Shown here piece by piece: positions 30,337 to 34,941 of a DNA stretch of 34,941 bases; the first letter of the stretch is position 1, and every line of letters begins with the position of its first letter. The notes below the pieces were generated by a model, which did no database searches, had not been told where the DNA came from, and worked only from the letters and a program-made list of their open reading frames with translations. The position numbers and the translations under genes were made by a program. Source of the DNA: an uncultured bacterium (GTDB taxonomy: Bacteria; Bipolaricaulota; Bipolaricaulia; RBG-16-55-9; DRJF01). The stretch covers positions 1 through 34,941 of the forward strand of contig CAJXGD010000023.1 in assembly GCA_913053845.1 (NCBI GenBank). Direction: 5' to 3'.

Positions 30337-31374
30337 TTGAGTTACCCGTGGACCGCTTGGCCGGACTGGGCGGTGCAAGCGCTCAGCTCGCTGGTCATTT
30401 TGGGCGGAACTTTGTTGATCGCTCGCCTGTTAATCCTGATTTTTACCGGTCTCTTAGGCCGCTGGGCCCGCCAGACGCGCACCGAGCTGGATGATCGGCT
30501 GCTGACCGCCCTGCGCGGGCCGCTCTACGCTCTGGTCTGGCTGGGTGGCATCTATCTGGTGCTGGCCCGGCTCTCGGTCGCTTTTGGTCTGGGCTCGGCG
30601 GCGCTGGCCTATCTGGGCGACGGGGCGTTCAGCTTGGCCGTCCTGCTGGGCGGCTATCTCAGCCTACGGGTCATCGCGGCCCTTCTGGAGGGCTTGACCT
30701 CCGCGAGCGAAAAACTGCCCAGCGATTTCCTCTTCGCCCTGCGTAAGGTGGTGGCGGTCTTCGTCTGGACCATATTCTTGACCATTTTGCTCAGCCATTT
30801 CGGCATTGATATCAACGCCCTGATCGCCACGCTGGGCGTCAGCTCGCTGGCGATCGCGCTGGCCTTTCAAGACACCATCGCCAACATGATCGCTGGCTTT
30901 CTGCTCATGGCCGATCGGCCTTTTCGGGTGGGCGACCTGGTCAAGCTGTCCAGCGGCGAGACCGGCCGGGTGCTGGACATCGGCATCCGGCGCACCAAGC
31001 TGCTCACGCCGGATTATGCCGTTCTGATCGTCCCCAATCTCGATCTCTCCAAGAGCCGCACGGTCAATTATTCTTATCCGGAGCCCCGCACCCGCCTACG
31101 TTTTCTGCTGACCGTGCCGCAGGAGCAAGCGGCTGAACTGCAGGCCCTCGAGCACTCGCTGCGCGGCTGGCTGAGCCAGATCGCCCCGGTGCGCTCCGAT
31201 CCCCCACCGCTGATCGCTCTGAGCGCCTGCCGCGAGGCGCAACTGGACCTACGGCTCGACCTGTGGATAGACGATTACGCCCAGCGCGAATCGGTCTCGG
31301 AGCAGATCCTGCGCGCGCTGAAGCGGCGCCTGGACGAGCAGCAGCTCAGCTTTGCGCTAAAGGCACAGGGATGA
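30337..31374 (+). CDS. mscS: Small-conductance mechanosensitive channel (MscS family)
   Basis: A 345-residue channel-forming protein. It has about four to five N-terminal helices and the MscS pore helix and beta domain, ALAFQDTIANMIAGFLLMAD then RPFRVGDLVKLSSGETG. This is the classical AxxxQDxxxNxxAGxxxxxDxPFxVGD pattern. The C-terminal cytosolic cage (about 230-340) ends RALKRRLDEQQLSF. It releases solutes on hypo-osmotic shock. The start codon appears to be TTG at 30337 with a distant GAGGGGGG. The rhomboid gene follows by 49 bases, so the two may be co-transcribed. Confidence 0.92.
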   Translation: MSYPWTAWPDWAVQALSSLVILGGTLLIARLLILIFTGLLGRWARQTRTELDDRLLTALRGPLYALVWLGGIYLVLARLSVAFGLGSAALAYLGDGAFSLAVLLGGYLSLRVIAALLEGLTSASEKLPSDFLFALRKVVAVFVWTIFLTILLSHFGIDINALIATLGVSSLAIALAFQDTIANMIAGFLLMADRPFRVGDLVKLSSGETGRVLDIGIRRTKLLTPDYAVLIVPNLDLSKSRTVNYSYPEPRTRLRFLLTVPQEQAAELQALEHSLRGWLSQIAPVRSDPPPLIALSACREAQLDLRLDLWIDDYAQRESVSEQILRALKRRLDEQQLSFALKAQG

Positions 31375-31423
31375 GCGCTCCGACCCACTTCGCTAGTCGA
31401 GCCAGGCGAGCCAGGCATAATTT

Positions 31424-32137
31424 ATGATCCCTCTGCGAGATTTCCGCCCCAGCGGGAGCTTTCCGCTGGGCACAGTGCTGATCATCGCCTTAAACGTGCT
31501 GGTCTTCTTTTATGAGCTGAGCTTGAGCGGCCTAACCGACCCTCAGTGCAGCTACCTACTAGACAGGCTCGTCTCCCAACATAGCTGTTTCTTCTTCCAA
31601 TATGGCCTGGTGCCCCACTGGCTGCTCAGCTCGCCGGGCGACAGCTTTGCGCTGGCTACTCTGCCGCTCTGGACGACGGTCTTCACCAGCATGTTTGTCC
31701 ATGCTAATTTCCTACATATCCTGGGCAACATGTGGTTTCTCTGGATCTTCGGAGACAACGTTGAGGACGCCTTTGGCTCGCTGAATTATCTCTTCTTTTA
31801 TCTGTTCAGCGGGCTAATGGCCGCCTTAAGCCAAGTACTGAGTGACCCGGGCAGCCAGGTGCCGATGATCGGAGCCAGCGGGGCGATCGCCGGGGTGATG
31901 GGAGCTTACATGGTGCTCTACCCTTGGGGACGGGTGCGCACGCTGCTTATCATTATTATCGTTGACCTGCCTGCGGTGGTTATCCTGGGGATCTGGCTGG
32001 GGGTGCAGATTCTCGTCCCCCAGGGTGGGGTAGCGGCCATGGCCCATGTGGGCGGTTTTACCACCGGAGCGCTGATCGCTTGGTTGGTCAAGCGCCGCCG
32101 TCGTCGCTTAGCTCCGGCAGATTATTCCTTCTGGTAA
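31424..32137 (+). CDS. Rhomboid-family intramembrane serine protease
   Basis: A 237-residue protein with six membrane helices. The catalytic residues are recognisable: Ser152 in MIGASGAIAGVMG and His208 in MAHVGGFTTGA, with HILGNMWFLWIFGDN as the conserved stabilising region (Asn102). It cleaves membrane-protein substrates in the bilayer; the physiological target is unknown. No Shine-Dalgarno is visible before the ATG at 31424. The last 16 bases overlap the convergent ferredoxin gene. Confidence 0.94.
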   Translation: MIPLRDFRPSGSFPLGTVLIIALNVLVFFYELSLSGLTDPQCSYLLDRLVSQHSCFFFQYGLVPHWLLSSPGDSFALATLPLWTTVFTSMFVHANFLHILGNMWFLWIFGDNVEDAFGSLNYLFFYLFSGLMAALSQVLSDPGSQVPMIGASGAIAGVMGAYMVLYPWGRVRTLLIIIIVDLPAVVILGIWLGVQILVPQGGVAAMAHVGGFTTGALIAWLVKRRRRRLAPADYSFW

Positions 32138-32385
32138 TGCTTGGCGTTGATCTCGATGAACGACTTCCACTCTTCGGGCAGATCTTCTTCGGGATAGATG
32201 GCCTCGACGGGGCAGACCGAGGCACAAGCCCCGCAGTTGATGCAGTTCACCGGGTCAATATAGAGCTGCTCCACCTGGTCGAACTCCGGCTCATCCTGAC
32301 GAGGATGGATGCAATCTACCGGACAGACTTGGAAGCATTCGCCGGACTTTTCACCGATACAAGGCTGCGCAATGATAAAAGCCAT
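32122..32385 (-). CDS. Seven-iron ferredoxin ([3Fe-4S][4Fe-4S])
   Basis: An 87-residue ferredoxin of the Thermus/Azotobacter FdI type. Cysteines 9, 17 and 58 can bind a [3Fe-4S] cluster and 21, 48, 51 and 54 a [4Fe-4S]; Cys25 is the extra residue seen in this group. The motifs are PCIGEKSGECFQVCPVDCIH, CINCGACASVCPVEAI and the typical YPEEDLPEEWKSFIEIN tail. It is a cytoplasmic low-potential electron carrier, for example for 2-oxoacid:ferredoxin oxidoreductases. ATG at 32385 has GGGAG about ten bases upstream. It converges on the rhomboid gene. Confidence 0.95.
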   Translation of the reverse strand: MAFIIAQPCIGEKSGECFQVCPVDCIHPRQDEPEFDQVEQLYIDPVNCINCGACASVCPVEAIYPEEDLPEEWKSFIEINAKHYQKE

Positions 32386-32415
32386 GAGCTATATCTCCCT
32401 TTCTATCAGAAGTGT

Positions 32416-32444
32416 AGTATAGCAGATCATGATGATCTGGCCAA
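32416..32444 (-). promoter_or_regulatory. Promoter of the ferredoxin gene
   Basis: On the minus strand TTGGCC (32439-32444) and TGC-TATACT (-10 at 32416-32421) are 17 bases apart, with a TGn extension. The -35 has the same sequence as the mscS -35. Confidence 0.55.
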
Positions 32445-32458
32445 ACGGCTCGGAGGCA

Positions 32459-32467
32459 TGTTACACT
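32459..32467 (+). promoter_or_regulatory. Possible extended -10 of rnpA
   Basis: TGT-TACACT (32459-32467) lies only 11 bases before the rnpA ATG, and no Shine-Dalgarno is visible. If used, the transcript would start within about five bases of the ATG, giving a nearly leaderless mRNA. No good -35 is seen. Confidence 0.3.
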
Positions 32468-32478
32468 AAACTCCACTC

Positions 32479-32862
32479 ATGAATCAACGTTTTCGCCCCG
32501 GTCATCGGCTGCACAACGCTCGCGACTTCGAGCGGGTCTACCGGCAAGGTCGGCTGTGCCAGAACGAATATTTGCGCCTTTACTACTGGCCAGGAGGCTG
32601 GCAGGGTCAGCCGCGCTTGGGTCTTTCAGTGAGCAAGCGTTTGGGCAAGGCCCACCGGCGTAATCGGCTTAAGCGGCTGATTCGCGAGTGTGTTCGCAGC
32701 CATAAAGCCCAGATCGGCGGCTGGGATTTGGTGGTGCAGCCCAAGCCTGCCGCGGCGGAGCTCTCCAGTACGGCGCTCTGCGCCAGCTTGCTGAGCTTGA
32801 TCAAGGGGGTTGAAGCGTCAGCGATAGCGAGCAAAAGAGGGAATGTCTGTAAGCCAGCTTAA
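32479..32862 (+). CDS. rnpA: Ribonuclease P protein component
   Basis: A 127-residue basic protein with the RnpA signature: GHRLHNARDFERVYRQGR near the N-terminus, then LGLSVSKRLGKAHRRNRLKR and LIRECVRSH. It assists the RNase P RNA in maturing the 5' ends of tRNAs. The usual partner rpmH is not directly upstream, and yidD/yidC do not follow; a transposase relic starts two bases after the stop codon. The last residues (SAIASKRGNVCKPA) are poorly conserved and may have been changed by that insertion. Confidence 0.93.
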   Translation: MNQRFRPGHRLHNARDFERVYRQGRLCQNEYLRLYYWPGGWQGQPRLGLSVSKRLGKAHRRNRLKRLIRECVRSHKAQIGGWDLVVQPKPAAAELSSTALCASLLSLIKGVEASAIASKRGNVCKPA

Positions 32863-32863
32863 C

Positions 32864-33095
32864 GGCTTTGTAGAAAACCTTGAGCTGCCTACCCTAAAAG
32901 ATGGGGATCGCGGCTCTGAATGCCACTGGCTGGGACCACTCCTACGCTAGCCGTCACTATACCCAACAGATCAAGCTCGAGATCCGAGTGCTGAAGGTCA
33001 CCCTGCTCATCGACACCCGAGCATAGACGGTTCTAGACCTCCATGTGACCACCACCCGCAAGCACGACACTCAGATCGCCCCCGGGCTCACCTAG
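32864..33095 (+). pseudogene. Transposase relic, copy 1 (IS5/IS4-like)
   Basis: This degraded plus-strand segment starts GGCTTTGTAGAAAACCTTGAG. It encodes, with frame breaks and an internal stop, KMGIAALNATGWDHSYAS-like text, KLEIRVLKVTLLIDTRA and LHVTTTRKHDTQIAPGL. The DT(R)AxTVLDLHVTTTRKHD motif is the first catalytic aspartate region of IS4/IS5-type DDE transposases. It is a fragment only, with no complete ends. A near-identical segment recurs at 34334-34517; this copy lacks about 10 bases near its start that the other keeps. Confidence 0.7.
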
Positions 33096-33111
33096 AGGAC
33101 AACTCTTGCTC

Positions 33112-33140
33112 TTGACTACTTTCTAAAAAAAGTGTATAAT
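33112..33140 (+). promoter_or_regulatory. Near-consensus promoter of the secreted-protein module
   Basis: TTGACT (33112-33117) and a perfect TATAAT (33135-33140) are exactly 17 bases apart with an A-rich spacer. It is the best-matching promoter in the window and starts at the end of the transposase relic. Confidence 0.7.
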
Positions 33141-33177
33141 TAAGCCTAGCTCTACCGCTATATGCTGCCGGCGGGGT

Positions 33178-33212
33178 TTAAGCAGCTGCTGGTTCAACCA
33201 GCACCAGCTTAA
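33178..33212 (+). other. Structured hairpin in the leader RNA
   Basis: TTAAGC (33178-33183) pairs with GCTTAA (33207-33212), and GCTGGTT (33188-33194) pairs with AACCAGC (33196-33202), separated by a symmetrical 4/4 internal loop (AGCT/ACCA). It lies in the 5' leader between the promoter and the lipoprotein start. Confidence 0.5.
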
Positions 33213-33301
33213 CTGGTCGTCCAAATTTGGGGCTCACTCCAAAAGAGAGATCAGAACGAATCCAGCATGTGCAGAGTTTCTATGAAAGGTGGTGCCATCA
33301 A

Positions 33302-33805
33302 ATGCGACGATTGATGTACTTTGGCGTCTTTGTTCTCTGTTTGTTGTTGCTCTCCGGATGTGCCTTGCTCAAGAGTCCCACGAACATTAGCCCATCGGGA
33401 GTCTTGAATCAGTCAGGAAATACGGTTAACGCTATGGGGGCCAAGCCAGCGCCAGACTCACCGCAGCAGCTCGAGAGAGCCAAAGCAGTCATGGGTCCGG
33501 TACTCGCCCGTGCGGACGCGCTGAGGAAACAAGGCATGCCGATCGATTTCGGCCTTGCGCTCCCTTATGGGCAAGGAGATGTTGGCGATTATGTATCCCT
33601 CAATGTGAGGAGAGTCGGGCTCTCATTTTACGATGCGGAGACTGGTTCGCGTATCGGTTCGTTAGACGCATCCAAGAAGGCTGGTAGCATTCATTATTGT
33701 AGAAGCGACCTACCAGCGCCACATGAGACAACCTGTTGGACGATCACCCTCAAAGTGCATGGGAAAGACTACCAACCAACCGGCATGACTATGGCTGTGA
33801 ATTAA
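33302..33805 (+). CDS. Small lipoprotein of unknown function
   Basis: A 167-residue lipoprotein. The start at 33302 gives MRRLMYFGVFVLCLLLLSGC with a lipobox (LLSGC); an upstream in-frame ATG at 33227 would add a non-signal segment and is rejected. GAAAGGTGGTG precedes the ATG. The mature protein includes PQQLERAKAVMGPVLARADA, GLALPYGQGDVGDYVSLNVR and two cysteines (HYCRSD, TTCWTI). I recognise no family. It shares a promoter with the small secreted protein that follows 36 bases later. Both lie between two copies of one transposase relic. Confidence 0.72.
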   Translation: MRRLMYFGVFVLCLLLLSGCALLKSPTNISPSGVLNQSGNTVNAMGAKPAPDSPQQLERAKAVMGPVLARADALRKQGMPIDFGLALPYGQGDVGDYVSLNVRRVGLSFYDAETGSRIGSLDASKKAGSIHYCRSDLPAPHETTCWTITLKVHGKDYQPTGMTMAVN

Positions 33806-33841
33806 CTTCATGAGAATAAGACTCTGAAAGGGGTGAGGCGG

Positions 33842-34099
33842 ATGCGTAGAATGCTGATTATTGGACTTATTGCAATCGGTGTCGTGGTGGCTACATTGAG
33901 TTTGGGAGCACAAGCCCAGACATATAGGTGCATAGTTAGTGGCAAGTATTATGTGTGCGTGGCAGGCGACCTATATCAGATGAGTTGGTTAGAATGCTTC
34001 GATCTCTCAACAGGCCAACCGTTCACTGTCTACGTTTATGTGCCGGCAGGGACATGCACACAGGGGGGAGGAGGAGGTAACGCATATCCGACTCCGTAA
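33842..34099 (+). CDS. Small secreted four-cysteine protein
   Basis: An 85-residue precursor. MRRMLIIGLIAIGVVVATLS is a signal peptide ending AQAQ. The mature part (about 55 residues) has four cysteines (YRCIV, YVCVA, LECFD, GTCTQ), many aromatic residues and a glycine run followed by a Pro tail (GGGGGNAYPTP). The ATG at 33842 follows GAAAGGGGTGAGG. I know no family for it; two disulfides are plausible. It is cotranscribed with the lipoprotein. Confidence 0.65.
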   Translation: MRRMLIIGLIAIGVVVATLSLGAQAQTYRCIVSGKYYVCVAGDLYQMSWLECFDLSTGQPFTVYVYVPAGTCTQGGGGGNAYPTP

Positions 34100-34185
34100 A
34101 GCCTTTTCCTTCTCTATCTGACGAGGTGCCAGTAAGAAAAGCGCAACTCGCGTTAACTGGGCGAGACGGCGAGTAGAGTGGTCGC

Positions 34186-34239
34186 AATGGAGACAATCCA
34201 CTTTGAGAGTTTCTTTCGCTGAAAGACATCGTCTCCATT
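34186..34239. repeat. Perfect inverted repeat with inner hairpin
   Basis: AATGGAGAC (34186-34194) and GTCTCCATT (34231-34239) are exact complements, and between them TCTTTC (34212-34217) pairs with GAAAGA (34221-34226). No T-run follows, so it is not a clear terminator. The region 34100-34333 has no supported gene. Confidence 0.4.
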
Positions 34240-34333
34240 TGAATTGCCTACATCGCTCAGCTTGAGTGCCTTCCCCTAGAGAAGTAGAGTTCATCTCCAA
34301 AGTAAGTTGGCACTGTGGAGATTTGGACTTTTG

Positions 34334-34517
34334 GGCTTTGTAGAAAACCTTGAGCTGGGGGAGACCACCGCCTACTCTAAGATGGGGATCGCGGCTCTGA
34401 ACGTCACTAGCTGGGATCGCTCCTACGCCAACCGTTACTATACCCAACGGATCAAGCTCAAGATCCGAGCGCTGAAGGTCACCCTGCCCATCGACACCCG
34501 AGCACAGACAGTTCTAG
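34334..34517 (+). pseudogene. Transposase relic, copy 2 (truncated)
   Basis: It starts with the same GGCTTTGTAGAAAACCTTGAG as copy 1 and encodes KMGIAALNVTSWDRSYANRY, then YTQRIKLKIRALKVTLPID and TRAQTVL, without the internal stop of copy 1. It ends at CTAG (34514-34517), where the IS5-family element begins. Copy 1 continues past the same point, so the second copy was cut by that insertion. Confidence 0.7.
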
Positions 34518-34941
34518 GGCGTGTTTGCGAACTATAACCAGAGGAAGATTGCGGCTATGACCCACATCGCCCGATAGTGCTCTGCCCGTTTCTCGTAACG
34601 GGTCGCTAAGCGCCGAAACTGCTTATACCGATTGATCAATCTCTCCACAAGATTGCGCTGACGATAGATCGCTCGATCAAACCGACCCCGGTGACGCTCG
34701 TTCTTCTTATGAGGGATGGTGCTGCGTACACCACGCCGTCGCGTATAGCTGCGTATCTTCCCGCTGCTGTAACCCTTATCCCCCACCACCCGTCGCGGTC
34801 GTAGCTTGGGGCGTCCGCGTCCGATGCGCTTGACCGCTCCTTGCTCCATCAATTGAGGGAAGACGGTGGCTTCATGCTGCTGTCCTGGGGTTAACACCAA
34901 GGTCATTAGCTTGCCCTTCCCTTCTGCGCGCAGGTGGACTT
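34518..34941 (-). mobile_element. IS5-family insertion sequence, right part (runs off the window)
   Basis: The element end GGCGTGTTTGCGAAC begins right after CTAG. Its transposase gene (34532-34941 minus, open at the window edge) encodes KVHLRAEGKGKLMTLVLTPG, RVVGDKGYSSGKIRSYTRRR and NLVERLINRYKQFRRLATRY. These are the second aspartate region and the YREK-like glutamate region of an IS5 OrfB/DDE transposase. The last codons (AIFLWL) are intact, so this element looks recent. The left end and the first catalytic aspartate lie beyond the window. Confidence 0.85.

Noticed and set aside
1..34941. tRNA, rRNA or CRISPR array
   Set aside because: No T-arm/anticodon pattern, rRNA-like stretch or regularly spaced repeat was recognised on either strand by eye; a covariance-model scan would be decisive.

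Overview
The window looks like a chromosomal segment of a GC-rich, probably uncultivated and possibly thermophilic bacterium. The evidence is a nine-subunit V/A-type ATPase operon in the Thermus gene order, a Thermus/Azotobacter-type seven-iron ferredoxin, ThyX instead of ThyA, and intergenic palindromic repeats of the kind common in Chloroflexota, Bipolaricaulota and similar lineages. I cannot fix the phylum from sequence alone. Two stretches (about 1-2050 and 32.9-34.9 kb) look AT-richer and carry mobile-element debris, so they are probably acquired. No tRNA, rRNA, CRISPR array or integrase gene was seen.

Layout. (1) 1-2053: the tail of a Fur-like regulator, then two integron-type attC recombination sites (257-394 and 1053-1111) delimiting a toxin-antitoxin cassette with a frameshifted toxin. 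A GNAT acetyltransferase follows the second site, and then a decayed transposase. (2) 2035-9815: a Crp/Fnr regulator facing an acyl-CoA dehydrogenase. A TetR regulator, with a visible promoter and operator, heads a five-gene envelope operon: secreted protein, MMPL/RND exporter, calcium-repeat secreted protein and a four-helix membrane protein. (3) 9816-14412: a Uma2-family gene, an alanine-dehydrogenase-family oxidoreductase translationally coupled to a CoA-transferase, and a YVTN beta-propeller protein ending in a strong hairpin. (4) 14454-25245 (minus strand): an orphan lipoprotein with its own promoter/operator, an aspartase/fumarase-family lyase, and the V/A-ATPase operon, read right to left as G/H-I-K-E-C-F-A-B-D from one good promoter at 25217-25245. 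(5) 25294-32862: gatA, a cluster of four palindromes, a minus-strand unit thyX - subtilase - glycosyltransferase, a divergent mscS - rhomboid pair, a ferredoxin and rnpA. (6) 32864-34941: two copies of the same transposase relic in direct orientation bracket a small lipoprotein/secreted-peptide module with a near-consensus promoter. The second copy is interrupted by an IS5-family element that runs off the window.

How it fits together. The V/A-ATPase couples ATP to an ion gradient. The ald-like/CoA-transferase pair, the acyl-CoA dehydrogenase, the ferredoxin and the aspartase suggest amino-acid and acyl-CoA metabolism. The least familiar units are the TetR-controlled envelope operon (4088-9815), the integrase-less cassette cluster at the left edge and the IS-bracketed secreted module at the right edge.
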